Part shown: piece after piece, positions 17,527 to 27,399 of the stretch
Layout: every line of letters starts with the position of its first letter
Position numbering within the stretch: position 1 is the stretch's first letter
NCBI RefSeq assembly: GCF_027859255.1
Contig: NZ_JAQHXR010000002.1
Span: forward strand, 1-64,000
DNA: 64,000 bases
Reading direction: 5' to 3'
Origin: Helicobacter ibis
Lineage (GTDB): Bacteria > Campylobacterota > Campylobacteria > Campylobacterales > Helicobacteraceae
Translations under genes and position numbers: made by a program
Notes under the pieces: generated by a model
Databases searched by the model: none
Told to the model about the DNA's origin: nothing
Seen by the model: the letters and a program-made list of their open reading frames with translations, nothing else

Positions 17527-19893
17527 ATGCTTATGGTAATAAAGAGGGATGGTAGAATAGAGCCATTAGATATAACAAAAATACAAAAATATACAAAAGA
17601 TTCTGTAGTTGGCTTAGAAGGTGTCTCACAAAGTGAATTAGAAGTTGATGCAAAGTTACAATTTAGAGATAAAATAACTACAGAAGAGATTCAACAAACA
17701 TTAACAAAAACTGCTGTAGATAAAATAGATGTAGATGCACCAAACTGGACTTTTGTTGCTGCTAGATTATTTCTGTATGATTTATACCATAGGGTAAATG
17801 GCTTTAATGGATATAAGCATTTAAAAGAATACCTAGAGCTAGGCGAGAGAGAAAATAGAATAATAAAAGGCATGAAAGAAAAATTCAACCTTGATAGATT
17901 AAATCTAAAAATAGATTCAAAAAGAGATTTGCAATTTACATATCTAGGAATAAAAACTCTATATGATAGATATTTATTAAAGGATAAAACAGGAAAACCA
18001 ATTGAGTTACCTCAACATATGTTTATGGGCATTGCTATGTTTTTAGCACAAAATGAAAAAGATCCTAACTACTGGGCAGAGCAGTTTTATGATATGCTAT
18101 CAAAATTTGAAGTAATGGCAGCTACACCAACTCTATCAAATGCTAGAACCCCAAGACATCAGCTAAGCTCATGCTATGTAGGAAGTACACCTGATAATAT
18201 TGAAGGGATTTTTGATTCATATAAAGAAATGGCGCTATTGAGTAAATATGGCGGTGGAATTGGCTGGGATTTTTCTAAGATTAGAGGTTTAGGAAGCTTT
18301 ATTGATGGACATAAAAACGCAGCAGGCGGAGTTATACCATTTTTAAAAATTACAAATGATATAGCAATAGCAGTAGATCAGCTTGGTACTAGAAAAGGTG
18401 CTATTGCAGTGTATTTGGAACCTTGGCATAGTGATATTTTCGATTTTGTTGATATTAAGAAAAATAGTGGCGAAGAAAGAAGGAGAACACACGATTTATT
18501 CCCTGCACTATGGATTCCTGATTTATTTATGAAAAGAGTTGCAGAAGACGGTTTGTGGAACTTGTTTGATGCTCTTATTTGTTCTGATTTGACAGATTTA
18601 CACGGGGAGGCGTTTGAAGCAAGATACAAAGAATATGAAAATGATCCAAATATCCCAAAAGAAACAATAAAAGCAAAAGAATTATGGAAAAAGATTCTAA
18701 CTAGCTACTTTGAAGTCGGATCTCCATTTTTATGCTTTAAAGATAATGCCAATAGAACAAATCCAAACTATCATTCAGGGATTATTAGAAGCTCGAATCT
18801 TTGCACAGAAATCTTTCAAAATACAGAACCTAATGAATGCTTTATAAGAGTTGAGTTTGAAGATGGCACATTTATAGACTATCCAGAAAATATGGAAATT
18901 AAACTTGATTGTGGAAATACAAAATCATCAAATAAAATAAGCTCAACAGATAGCATAAATGGCAAGAGAGTATTCATAGCCCAAAGAGAATCAAAAGATG
19001 GCAGAAGTGCGGTGTGTAATCTAGCGTCTATAAACCTATCAAAAATACACACAAAAGAAGACTTAGAAAGAGTAATACCAATAGCAGTAAGAATGCTAGA
19101 TAATGTTATTGATTTAAACTTCTATCCAAACAGAAAAGTAAAAACAACAAACCTAAATAATCGTGCAATAGGTCTTGGAATCATGGGTGAAGCACAAATG
19201 TTAGCAGAAAACAAAATTGAATGGGGAAGCCAAAAGCACCTAGAGACAATAGATGAGATAATGGAGATAATAAGCTACAACACAATTAATGCTAGTTGCA
19301 ATCTAGCAAAAGAAAAGGGTGTTTATAATGACTTTACTGGCTCTTTATGGTCTCAAGGGATCTTCCCAATAGATAAAGCCAATATAGAAGCCAAAAAGCT
19401 GGTCGATAGAGGTGGATTATTTGGGTTTGTGTATGACTGGGAATCTTTAAGAGAAGAAGTAAAAACTCATGGAATTAGAAATGGATACTTAATGGCTATT
19501 GCACCTACTAGCTCTATTTCTATCCTAGTTGGCACAACTCAAACTATCGAGCCTATCTATAAGAGAAAGTGGTTTGAAGAAAACTTGAGTGGTCTTATTC
19601 CGGTTGTTGCACCTAATTTAAGCTTAGATAATTGGAACTACTATACTTCAGCATATGATATAGATCAAACACTAATCATAAAAGCAGCAGCAATCAGACA
19701 AAAATGGGTGGACCAAGGACAAAGCACAAATATATTTATAACGATAGATAAAGCAAGTGGAAGATATCTCAATGAAATATATACACTAGCATGGAAGTTA
19801 GGGCTAAAATCCACATATTATCTGAGATCTCAAAGCATGGATTCTGAAAGTCAAACAATGGATAGAAGTATAGAGTGCGAGGGTTGTCAATAA
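17527..19893 (+). CDS. nrdA: Ribonucleoside-diphosphate reductase, alpha subunit (class Ia)
   Basis: NrdA reduces ribonucleotides to deoxyribonucleotides using the radical from NrdB, which is not in this window. I set the start at 17527 because GGGAGG lies before it and the product then begins MLMVIKRDGRIEPLD, giving 789 residues, near the Helicobacter length; the frame is open further back into typA (to 17479), but that extra stretch is Lys-rich typA sequence in another frame. Seen: the N-terminal ATP cone (about 1-90), the catalytic region with SSCYVGS and SNLCTEI cysteines, and the C-terminal redox pair Cys-x2-Cys in the last five residues. Confidence 0.96.
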   Translation: MLMVIKRDGRIEPLDITKIQKYTKDSVVGLEGVSQSELEVDAKLQFRDKITTEEIQQTLTKTAVDKIDVDAPNWTFVAARLFLYDLYHRVNGFNGYKHLKEYLELGERENRIIKGMKEKFNLDRLNLKIDSKRDLQFTYLGIKTLYDRYLLKDKTGKPIELPQHMFMGIAMFLAQNEKDPNYWAEQFYDMLSKFEVMAATPTLSNARTPRHQLSSCYVGSTPDNIEGIFDSYKEMALLSKYGGGIGWDFSKIRGLGSFIDGHKNAAGGVIPFLKITNDIAIAVDQLGTRKGAIAVYLEPWHSDIFDFVDIKKNSGEERRRTHDLFPALWIPDLFMKRVAEDGLWNLFDALICSDLTDLHGEAFEARYKEYENDPNIPKETIKAKELWKKILTSYFEVGSPFLCFKDNANRTNPNYHSGIIRSSNLCTEIFQNTEPNECFIRVEFEDGTFIDYPENMEIKLDCGNTKSSNKISSTDSINGKRVFIAQRESKDGRSAVCNLASINLSKIHTKEDLERVIPIAVRMLDNVIDLNFYPNRKVKTTNLNNRAIGLGIMGEAQMLAENKIEWGSQKHLETIDEIMEIISYNTINASCNLAKEKGVYNDFTGSLWSQGIFPIDKANIEAKKLVDRGGLFGFVYDWESLREEVKTHGIRNGYLMAIAPTSSISILVGTTQTIEPIYKRKWFEENLSGLIPVVAPNLSLDNWNYYTSAYDIDQTLIIKAAAIRQKWVDQGQSTNIFITIDKASGRYLNEIYTLAWKLGLKSTYYLRSQSMDSESQTMDRSIECEGCQ

Positions 19894-21258
19894 GTGTTTT
19901 TACTTGATACATCGATTATTTTAGATGATATTAATAATCTAGCTTTAATAAATGGAGATATTTTTATCTCCAGCGTAACTCTACATGAGCTAGATTCCAA
20001 AAAAGAACTAAACAATCAAATCGGATACTTTGCAAGAGAATTTTTTAGAAGGCTAAATTACATTAATGAATCTGCAAATATATCACCTATAAATTCAGAT
20101 AAGATACATGTTTTTTACTTTGATTACGAAAATAAGCAAATAAAGATTCAAATAATAAATAGAGAAACTTTTGCTACAAATAATTTAAGCTATGGTTTAA
20201 ATGATGCAAGAATCCTAGAAATCGCAAAAGATTACAAATTAGAATTACTAACTAATGACATTTCATTAAAGATACAAGCCTTAGGCAGTGGAGTATCTGC
20301 TAACCCTCTAAGCAATAATAATACAGAATCTTTGCATGATTTAAATTTTTTTCATAGCTTTAAAATACACAAAAACAACACAAAAGAACATATAGAAAAA
20401 GATAATGATTTTTGCTGCCTAAAAAACTGGTCTTTAATAGAAATAAAAGAGCAAGACAATACAGAATCATCTCTATATGATACAGGCAAGATTCGATATG
20501 GGTTAAAGATTAATAATGAGTTTTGCGAAATTGATTTTGATTTAATATCTAAAGAAAAGTTATATATAAATCCTATAAATTTAGAACAAAGATTCCTATA
20601 CTCTCTACTCACTCATAAAAACAACAAAATAACAATATGCAGTGGTGCTACTGGAAGCGGGAAAACCCTAATGGCTTTGCAAGCTGGTATTAGCCTCTTT
20701 AAACAAGGGATAGTGGATGGAATAGTATATATGAGAAACACAATTACTGCAAATGATAAAGAAGCTGAATTGGGTTTTAGAAAAGGTGATGAACATCAAA
20801 AGTTAAGCTATTTTATGTATCCACTCTTTAGTGCCATAAACTTTATGATAACAAAAATGCAAAAAGAATCTCTAGCCAAAAAAATAGAATATAGAGGTGA
20901 AGCTAATAGTATCTTTAGCAAAGAAGCCACAGAATATTTTTTACAAAAACACAATATAGAAGTGCTAGATATTGCTCATGCAAGAGGGATTAGCATAGCA
21001 AAGAAATTTGTAATTTTTGATGAATCTCAAAATGCTTCAAATGCAACAATCAAGCTTATAGGGACTAGAATGGCTGAAGATTCTAGGATTGTATTTTTAG
21101 GAGATATAAACCAAATAGACCACCCATATTTAAACAAATATCACAATGGATTAACCACCCTACTACAAAAGGCTAAGTGTGATAATTTTATAGCTGGGAT
21201 AGTATTGAAGCATACTATCCGTAGCGAAATTGCAGGTTGGTTTGAAGATAATTTATAA
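19894..21258 (+). CDS. PIN-domain PhoH-family ATPase
   Basis: The 454-residue protein joins an N-terminal PIN ribonuclease-like domain (residues 1 to about 135, with acidic residues in LLDTSIILDD, HELDSKKE and LLTNDISLK) to a PhoH-type ATPase domain (about 240-450). The ATPase has Walker A GATGSGKT and Walker B FVIFDESQN. PIN-PhoH proteins (YlaK/PhoH2 type) are proposed RNA-unwinding ribonucleases. The start is a GTG directly after the nrdA TAA (TAAGTG), with GAGGG upstream, so it is coupled to nrdA. It ends tail to tail with the phytase-like gene, one base apart. Confidence 0.88.
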   Translation: MFLLDTSIILDDINNLALINGDIFISSVTLHELDSKKELNNQIGYFAREFFRRLNYINESANISPINSDKIHVFYFDYENKQIKIQIINRETFATNNLSYGLNDARILEIAKDYKLELLTNDISLKIQALGSGVSANPLSNNNTESLHDLNFFHSFKIHKNNTKEHIEKDNDFCCLKNWSLIEIKEQDNTESSLYDTGKIRYGLKINNEFCEIDFDLISKEKLYINPINLEQRFLYSLLTHKNNKITICSGATGSGKTLMALQAGISLFKQGIVDGIVYMRNTITANDKEAELGFRKGDEHQKLSYFMYPLFSAINFMITKMQKESLAKKIEYRGEANSIFSKEATEYFLQKHNIEVLDIAHARGISIAKKFVIFDESQNASNATIKLIGTRMAEDSRIVFLGDINQIDHPYLNKYHNGLTTLLQKAKCDNFIAGIVLKHTIRSEIAGWFEDNL

Positions 21259-21259
21259 A

Positions 21260-22570
21260 TTACTTAGCGTTCAAAAACTCTGAAACTTCAAGTAATATAA
21301 ATTCATTATCATCTGTTTTGTTTGATTCTCTACTTGAAGAATATGGAAAATTATTGTCATTTGCTACTACTATATGTTTGCTATCAACTATATCTACTCC
21401 CTCTATAGTCTCAAATGGAAAAACAAATCTCCCATTTACAAGCAGTTTTTTAGACACTCTATCATTATCATTAATATTTAGCAGATCTATATATCCTATT
21501 TTTTTAGCTTCACCATTTTCTAGCTTTACTTTATAGATTCTCTTAAACTTAGCAACATTATTAAAACAATTTGCAGTGTTTTTACCTATACATTGCTTAT
21601 CTGCTACACCCTCTTTTCCATCTCGCTCTATTATTAGCCCATATTGCTTATCAATCATATTAAAATCACCTATAGAATGACTTTTGTCTTCTAGGAAATA
21701 TTTATAAGTCTTATTTGTGTATTTCTTGCTTTTTGTGTCAAATTCTATGATTCTTAAAAACTCTTTTCCATTTACAGATTCATAAGAATCTCCATTATAA
21801 ATACCTCCCTCTAGCAATAAATAAAGCTTATCACCATAACTTGCCATAGCTTCAAATCCCCTAGAGCGCTTAATGTTAAACTCCATATTTTTACCCTCTG
21901 GCAGGTCTGCAAATTTAAGCTTAGGATTATCTGGGCTTAATAACTCCTTATTATTAACATATACTTCAAAAACTTCCTTTAAAGTGCCACTTCTATCAAA
22001 ATGCAATAAAAATGGACCAAACTCATCTCCAACCCAAAAATCACCACCAATCATCTGAAAGCTCTCTAAATCAAAATCAGCACCACTTAAATACCTCTCT
22101 TTGGTTGCTTCAGTTGTGATTGGATATTTATATTTTTTGTTTTTATCATTAAAAAATATAGTCTCAACTAACTTATAACTTGAATCTTTAAAGTCAAGCT
22201 TGAAATTATGCATATAAAGCATTGCATCATATGAGTTATGCTTTTTTCCAAGCCCATTATCTGTTAATACAAAATAACTATCGGTATTTTTGTCATACTT
22301 AATACCACTATGACCTTGTATTGGTTGATTGTTAAATGGCAGATAATAATCAGTCTCCCTATTTCCTTTAGATACAAAAGACGCTATTTTTTCCTCTCTT
22401 GTGAAATTTGCAAACTTGCCATATGTGTTAAAAAACTCTGGTGCATCTTTTGGCGGCTTTATATAAGCTTTTGAATCTATTGTTATATGACCTTTTAAAT
22501 TTGCTTCATATTCTCTAGCTAATACTAAAGTGCTAAATAATGTAGCACACAACACTATCTTTTTCATCAT
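21260..22570 (-). CDS. Secreted phytase-like esterase
   Basis: This 436-residue protein has a clear signal peptide (residues 1-18, ending LVLA) and matches the 'esterase-like activity of phytase' family (a beta-propeller). Supporting segments are HSGIKYDKNTDSYFVLTDNGLG, GGDFWVGDEFGPFLLHFD, a GFEAMASYGDKLYLLLEGG stretch and a C-terminal IEGVDIVDSKHIVVANDNNFP. The substrate is not known; the name of the family comes from one member and does not prove phytase activity. AAGGACA lies before a tandem ATG ATG start. It follows xseA by 75 bases with a hairpin between. Confidence 0.8.
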   Translation of the reverse strand: MMKKIVLCATLFSTLVLAREYEANLKGHITIDSKAYIKPPKDAPEFFNTYGKFANFTREEKIASFVSKGNRETDYYLPFNNQPIQGHSGIKYDKNTDSYFVLTDNGLGKKHNSYDAMLYMHNFKLDFKDSSYKLVETIFFNDKNKKYKYPITTEATKERYLSGADFDLESFQMIGGDFWVGDEFGPFLLHFDRSGTLKEVFEVYVNNKELLSPDNPKLKFADLPEGKNMEFNIKRSRGFEAMASYGDKLYLLLEGGIYNGDSYESVNGKEFLRIIEFDTKSKKYTNKTYKYFLEDKSHSIGDFNMIDKQYGLIIERDGKEGVADKQCIGKNTANCFNNVAKFKRIYKVKLENGEAKKIGYIDLLNINDNDRVSKKLLVNGRFVFPFETIEGVDIVDSKHIVVANDNNFPYSSSRESNKTDDNEFILLEVSEFLNAK

Positions 22571-22627
22571 TGTCCTTTATAATAATTTTAAAATAGATTG
22601 TAAATTGTGTTTGTAAAATAAGGTTAA

Positions 22628-22646
22628 AGATAATGAAAAATTATCT
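22628..22646 (-). terminator. Hairpin after xseA
   Basis: AGATAAT (22628-22634) pairs with ATTATCT (22640-22646) across a GAAAA-type loop, directly overlapping the xseA stop codon. The stem is weak and the following bases are only moderately T-rich, so termination would be partial. Confidence 0.35.
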
Positions 22647-23890
22647 CAAAGTAGCTTTTTTGACTTCACTACAACTTCTAAAGAAGCATGTAAATCCTCT
22701 AAGATTAGTGTATTATTTACCTCGATGTCTTTTAGGCTTTCTATGCTTTTATTATTTATTTTTGCATATACATAACCTTTTTTTTGAATGTTGCTTGGAT
22801 TTTTAGAATCTAGCATTGCCTTTAGGGATTCTAGTTTGTATGATAATGTTGATATTTTTAATTTAAGCATTCCATTTAGCTCTTGAATACTTGGTAGACT
22901 TCTCTCTAATTTGCCTACTTTATGAGCAATTTTTAAACCAAGCATGGTCTTTAGTGTGTTTATTTTTTGATACTGCTTTTCTATATATTTATCCAAAGAA
23001 TAAGCATTTAGTCGTATTAAATAAGTATCTAAATCTTTTTGTTTATTATTTATTAAATTTACAAAATGCCTATTAAATCTAGTTGCGATAGAATCTAGAT
23101 TCATCATAACTTCACTAATATCAGGCATTATCATAGAGATTGCAGCAGATGGCGTTGGTGCCCTTAGAGATGCTACATAGTCGCTTAATACATAATCTGG
23201 CTCATGTCCTATTGCAGAGATAATTGGAGTTTTAGCATTAAATATAGCCTCAACTACTTCTCTTTCATTAAAAGCCCATAAATCCTCAATAGAACCACCA
23301 CCTCTAGCAAGGATAATGCAGTCAGCCTCTAGGCTATCAGCAATAGATATATTCTTGGCTATGCTACATTTTGCATCTTCGCCCTGCACCTTTGTGTTTA
23401 TTAAAATAAATTTAGCCCCAAATCCTCTTTTAAGTGCTACCATTTTCATATCATTTATTACATCGCCAGTTTTTGAGGTTAGTAAAATTATTTTTCTAGG
23501 ATATTTTGGAATCTTCTTTTTATTATCAAAATATCCCTTTTTTTGATATTCATCTTTTAGTTTTAAAAACTCTTCTTGTAAGTTACCAACGCCATGCGTT
23601 TGAGCACTCTGACAATTAATCTGATACTCGCCCCTTGGGGAATATACACCAAGAGAGCCACATACAACAATTCTATTGCCATCTTTTATTTGAAATTTAA
23701 GCCTAATAGCATTGCTTTTAAACATAACACACTTAACAGTCGAATCTTTATCTTTTAGCGTGAAATAAACATGTCCACTTGTGTGATATACGCAATTACT
23801 AACTTCACCACACACGCTTACATAATAAAAACTCTCTTCAAATATAGCCTTAATTTGCTCATTTAATTCACTTACGCTAAGGATTTTCAT
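22646..23890 (-). CDS. xseA: Exodeoxyribonuclease VII large subunit
   Basis: XseA is the catalytic subunit of exonuclease VII, which degrades single-stranded DNA from both ends. The 414-residue product has the N-terminal OB fold (residues about 1-100, with YHTSGHVYFTLKD and SVYSPRGEYQ-type segments), the catalytic core with LTSKTGDVINDM, ILARGGGSIEDLWAFNEREV and ISAIGHEPDYVLSDYVASLRAPTPSAA, and a C-terminal coiled helix. XseB is not seen nearby. It starts two bases after the pycB stop and is in the same operon. Confidence 0.96.
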   Translation of the reverse strand: MKILSVSELNEQIKAIFEESFYYVSVCGEVSNCVYHTSGHVYFTLKDKDSTVKCVMFKSNAIRLKFQIKDGNRIVVCGSLGVYSPRGEYQINCQSAQTHGVGNLQEEFLKLKDEYQKKGYFDNKKKIPKYPRKIILLTSKTGDVINDMKMVALKRGFGAKFILINTKVQGEDAKCSIAKNISIADSLEADCIILARGGGSIEDLWAFNEREVVEAIFNAKTPIISAIGHEPDYVLSDYVASLRAPTPSAAISMIMPDISEVMMNLDSIATRFNRHFVNLINNKQKDLDTYLIRLNAYSLDKYIEKQYQKINTLKTMLGLKIAHKVGKLERSLPSIQELNGMLKLKISTLSYKLESLKAMLDSKNPSNIQKKGYVYAKINNKSIESLKDIEVNNTLILEDLHASLEVVVKSKKLL

Positions 23891-23892
23891 AC

Positions 23893-25674
23893 CTACTCTA
23901 CTAGCATTATTGCTAAATTCGCACTTATTTGTTGTCCTTCTTTAGCGTATATTTCTTTCACTTCGCCACCTATTGTTGCAAGTATTTGATTTTCCATCTT
24001 CATAGCTTCTACTATTGCTACTACATCGCCTTCTTTTATTTTATCGCCAACTTTTACTTTGATTTTTGTTAGATTCCCCGGCATGTGAGATATTATATGT
24101 CCTCTTAGGTGTGCTTGAGGCAATGAATCTTTTCTATTTGGTGTCTCTATTTTATCTTCATTTTCATTTTCTATTATTACTTCTTTTAGCTCTCCATCGA
24201 TTCTTACAAAAAACGACCTAAGTGCTTGATCTTTTGCACCACTCCCCTCAACTTTTACACTATATGTCTCTCCATGCATATTTATTCTAAACTCTCTTGG
24301 CATTGGTGCATTATCACTTTGAAATGTAGTTAGTGCCTCTGGGGCTAGTCTATTTTCATTTCTCTCTACTAAAAATGTCTTTGCAATATTACCAAACATA
24401 GCATATGAGATGACATCAGTAGGAGACTTTGCAAAATCCTTAGATTCTGCAATAGCCTTTTGTAGCTCATCATTTAGAGTATCAGCAGGCCTAGTTGATA
24501 TTATGCTAGAAGATTCAACTTTTTCTAGTAATTCTTTAGAAATTGGAGCTGGAGTTTTGCCATATAGTCCTCTTATTAGGTTTTGAGATTCAGTAGTTAG
24601 TGTTTTATATTTTGTTTGTGTTAGGACATTTAGCACTGCTTGAGTTCCAACTATCTGACTTGAAGGGGTAACTAATGGAGGATAGCCAAAATCCCTCCTC
24701 ACACTAGGAATTTCTTCTAATACCTCGTCCATCTTATCAAGTGCATTTTGTTCCCTTAGTTGATTTGCCATATTAGATATCATACCACCGGGTATTTGAT
24801 TTATGAGAACTCTAGTGTCAATTTGATTGTATTCTGATTCAAACTTTTTATATTTTCTTCTATTTTTCTTTAGAATCTCTGCTGCCTTCTCCATTGGCTT
24901 TAAGTCTAATTTACTATCCCATTTTGTATTTCTCAATGTAGCTACCATTGATTGAGTACATGGGTGACTTGTTCCTTCAGCAAAAGAAGAATTAGCAAGA
25001 TCAACAATATCAACCCCCGCTTCAATAGCTCTAATATGACTAGCAAAGGCAAATCCGGCAGTGGAATGCGTATGAAGTGCTAGAGGCAAATTTATCTCTT
25101 CTTTTATAGCTTTTACTAGCTCATATGCGACATTTGGCTCTAATAATCCAGCCATGTCCTTAATAGCAAGTGAATCGCAACCTATTTTTTCTAATTCTTT
25201 ACCAAATTCAACAAATCCTTTAATGTTATGAACAGGTGAAGTTGTGTAGCATATAGCACCTTGTGCGTGTTTGTTTTGTTTCTTTATTTCCTCTACACTT
25301 TTTTTGATGTTTCTTATATCATTTAACGCATCAAAAACCCTAAAAATATCTACACCATGCTGGGCACTAAGCCTTATAAACTCACATACAACATCATCTG
25401 CATAGTGTCTATATCCTATTAGATTCTGCCCTCTTAGTAGCATTTGTATTGGAGTTATTTTAAAGATTTCTTTTAAAGTGGATAATCTCTCAAACGGATC
25501 TTCTTTTAAATATCTCAAGCAAGTATCATAAGTAGCACCACCCCACACTTCTACACTATGAAAGCCAACCTCTTCAAAGTGTTTTGCTGCTTCAATCATA
25601 TCTTCCAATCTTAAACGAGTAGCTATTAGTGATTGATTTCCATCTCTTAGGCTATTTTCTGTTATTTTTATCAT
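23893..25674 (-). CDS. pycB: Pyruvate carboxylase subunit B (PycB/OadA type, biotinyl)
   Basis: This subunit moves the carboxyl group from biotin to pyruvate, making oxaloacetate to feed the citric acid cycle. The product (593 residues from the ATG at 25674; the frame could start at a GTG two codons earlier) has the HMGL-like carboxyltransferase barrel (residues about 5-275, with ENSLRDGNQSL), a conserved PYC/OADA domain (about 300-470), and a C-terminal biotinyl domain with the biotin lysine in EAMKMEN. AGGGG is eight bases before the ATG. The ATP-dependent PycA partner is not adjacent, as in Campylobacter where pycA and pycB are apart. A sodium-pump decarboxylase role is less likely because no beta or gamma subunit is nearby. 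Confidence 0.9.
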   Translation of the reverse strand: MIKITENSLRDGNQSLIATRLRLEDMIEAAKHFEEVGFHSVEVWGGATYDTCLRYLKEDPFERLSTLKEIFKITPIQMLLRGQNLIGYRHYADDVVCEFIRLSAQHGVDIFRVFDALNDIRNIKKSVEEIKKQNKHAQGAICYTTSPVHNIKGFVEFGKELEKIGCDSLAIKDMAGLLEPNVAYELVKAIKEEINLPLALHTHSTAGFAFASHIRAIEAGVDIVDLANSSFAEGTSHPCTQSMVATLRNTKWDSKLDLKPMEKAAEILKKNRRKYKKFESEYNQIDTRVLINQIPGGMISNMANQLREQNALDKMDEVLEEIPSVRRDFGYPPLVTPSSQIVGTQAVLNVLTQTKYKTLTTESQNLIRGLYGKTPAPISKELLEKVESSSIISTRPADTLNDELQKAIAESKDFAKSPTDVISYAMFGNIAKTFLVERNENRLAPEALTTFQSDNAPMPREFRINMHGETYSVKVEGSGAKDQALRSFFVRIDGELKEVIIENENEDKIETPNRKDSLPQAHLRGHIISHMPGNLTKIKVKVGDKIKEGDVVAIVEAMKMENQILATIGGEVKEIYAKEGQQISANLAIMLVE

Positions 25675-25695
25675 CTGCACCCCTCATTTTTATTT

Positions 25696-25701
25696 ATTAT
25701 A
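25696..25701 (-). promoter_or_regulatory. -10 box (TATAAT) upstream of pycB
   Basis: A perfect TATAAT on the minus strand lies 22 bases before the pycB ATG, in an AT-rich 40-base gap. A GCACCC/GGGTGC inverted repeat with a 26-base spacer flanks it; its meaning is unclear. Confidence 0.5.
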
Positions 25702-25720
25702 TCATAAAGGGTGCTTTATT

Positions 25721-26365
25721 TTAGGCTAGTTGGTGCTTTCTTTTTGCACTGTTGTAATATGATAGAATCTCATTGCATATGCCAACCCCATACATTCTAT
25801 CAAGTTTCAAATTATAGTCTTTGCCAAATGTTTCAAACAAGTGAGTTTCAACGCTTCTCTTTCCATCTAAGATAGCATAATAAGAATCCCTATCAAAGCT
25901 ATTTAAATCTTCACTAGCTAAATGCAACATAAAATCATCAAAAACATCTTTTAGTGTAATGTTTTTATGCTTTTTAAAAAGCAGAGTAAATAAACTTTGC
26001 TTATGATATGCTCCATCCCATAAAGAAATCTCATAGAAAAATGCAACAGGTTTATACTCATCTTTATTTTGTATTGTTTGAGTGATTCCATTTAACAGAC
26101 CACCTTTTAGGATTATTATATCTGCTATTTCCTCACTTGCTTTTTTAAACTCTCCATTTATAAGCTTTTCAACATCAACCAAACTACAAAAAGCTTCCCA
26201 GCCCTTTAAAATATACTCTTCACTTGTTAATTCATCAAAAATATTGCACTTTCCACTTTTTAGATTCTTCTTTTCTACAAAACTATCTATTACATTCAAT
26301 GTTATGTCATTTAGTCTTGGAATCTCTAAAGCTTCATTAATTTCAGTCATAACACAGGTATTCAT
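25721..26365 (-). CDS. Protein of unknown function, 214 residues
   Basis: I do not recognise a family. The protein is soluble, acidic and mostly helical, with no signal peptide, membrane segment or Cys cluster that suggests metal binding. Visible features are a KGWEAFCSLVDVEKLI helix (residues about 54-70), EEIADIIILKGGLLNGI (about 78-95) and a Phe/Asp-rich stretch around DVFDDFMLHLASEDLNSFDRD (about 140-160). Its ATG follows the stop of the preceding small gene by one base (TAGTATG), so the two are coupled. It stands just before pycB. A second ATG at codon 6 is possible. Confidence 0.65.
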   Translation of the reverse strand: MNTCVMTEINEALEIPRLNDITLNVIDSFVEKKNLKSGKCNIFDELTSEEYILKGWEAFCSLVDVEKLINGEFKKASEEIADIIILKGGLLNGITQTIQNKDEYKPVAFFYEISLWDGAYHKQSLFTLLFKKHKNITLKDVFDDFMLHLASEDLNSFDRDSYYAILDGKRSVETHLFETFGKDYNLKLDRMYGVGICNEILSYYNSAKRKHQLA

Positions 26366-26366
26366 A

Positions 26367-26543
26367 CTAAGCCTTTTTAATGATTTTTTGCATATTATTT
26401 TGATTATTTATAGAGCATAAAACAACAACATCGCCCTTTTTGGAGCTTTTTTTGTAATCATTTATCTTTGTATCCTTACTCTTTGGTGCTTCTACAACAT
26501 CAAAAAAATTACAAAGTTTATATCCTTCATAAGTTAATTCCAT
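26367..26543 (-). CDS. Small protein of unknown function, 58 residues
   Basis: The start at 26543 is chosen because AAGGAGAG lies four bases before it; the frame is open further upstream but without a ribosome site. The product starts MELTYEGYKLCNFFDV, is basic in the middle (KKSSKKGDVVVLCS), and has no membrane segment. It is coupled to the 214-residue unknown that follows and is read from a strong-looking -10 box 36 bases upstream. Function unknown; co-expression suggests the two act together. Confidence 0.6.
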   Translation of the reverse strand: MELTYEGYKLCNFFDVVEAPKSKDTKINDYKKSSKKGDVVVLCSINNQNNMQKIIKKA

Positions 26544-26578
26544 AGCTCTCTCCTTAGAATCTAAAAATCTTACTTGCA

Positions 26579-26584
26579 ATTATA
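26579..26584 (-). promoter_or_regulatory. Extended -10 promoter for the two unknown genes before pycB
   Basis: The minus strand reads TTGTATAAT, an extended -10 box, 36 bases before the ATG of the 58-residue gene. The 108-base gap to the preceding gene holds nothing else I can identify. Confidence 0.55.
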
Positions 26585-26687
26585 CAAGCAAACTTCATTC
26601 CATTTTATTATATTTATATTGTGATAAATCGACATTTTGTAAAAAAATATTATATATGGAGTAAATTATTTTAAGAATTTGTAGTAA

Positions 26688-27389
26688 TTAACCAGCTATC
26701 TCAAGCTTTGGAGTATCTATATTGTTGTTATTTTGATTTTTTATATAGCTAGATATTTCATAAGAATTTTTACTATTTTGCTTTTTGTCTAAAGATTCAT
26801 TTTCACTTTTATCTTCTTCTCTTCTTTTTATATCTTCTTTTAGTTTTTCTTGTGTTTCTTGTGCCATCTCCACTCTTGCTTGAGATTCCATTTGCATAGC
26901 ACTTGCAGCTACTTTATAATCCTGCGGACTAGGGTCAGCAGGTGCCATAGCAGCAGCAACGACTTTTCTTGCATTTTGTATAGTTTCTTGCGGTGTATCA
27001 CCTTTTTGCATAGCTATTGGCACTTCACCAGCAGTTGCATACATTCTTCCATCAGGCCCTCTAGTATAGCTATAACTAGCACCTCCAGTTACTACACCAG
27101 CACCAGCTGCTATATGGGCGTTTTCATGGGCTTTTACATTTCTATCTATCCTCTCTAATTCGCGGACATAATCTGCTTCATCAGGTTCTAGCTCTTTGCC
27201 ATTTACCATTTCCGTATTTTCTTTTTTCTTATCTTGCTTATCTAATTCATAATTTTCTTGTTCTTCATCTTCTTTTTTACTTGTAGATTCTACTTCATAG
27301 CTTACTTTCTTTTCTTTTTGTGTAAAATCTTTAGCATAGGCATCAAACCAACTATAACCAGAAAAATTAGAACCTACTTGCATACTCAC
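26688..27389 (-). CDS. Putative metalloprotease of the CJM1_0395/SprA-related family
   Basis: The 233-residue protein matches a family of predicted zinc peptidases. The core (residues about 75-165) has the short zinc motif HENAHIAAG (His-Glu-x2-His) followed by GASYSYTRGPDGRMYATAGEVPI and DTPQETIQNARKVVAAAMAPADPSPQDYKVAA, all highly typical. The N and C termini are Lys/Glu-rich and disordered. No signal peptide is seen. It follows alaS by 10 bases on the same strand. Substrate and role are not known for the family. Confidence 0.8.
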   Translation of the reverse strand: MSMQVGSNFSGYSWFDAYAKDFTQKEKKVSYEVESTSKKEDEEQENYELDKQDKKKENTEMVNGKELEPDEADYVRELERIDRNVKAHENAHIAAGAGVVTGGASYSYTRGPDGRMYATAGEVPIAMQKGDTPQETIQNARKVVAAAMAPADPSPQDYKVAASAMQMESQARVEMAQETQEKLKEDIKRREEDKSENESLDKKQNSKNSYEISSYIKNQNNNNIDTPKLEIAG

Positions 27390-27399
27390 CTCTTTAAAG

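Noticed and set aside
21260-22570. True phytase
   Set aside because: Only the esterase-like phytase family pattern is visible; no histidine-acid-phosphatase motif is present, so I give the family name only.
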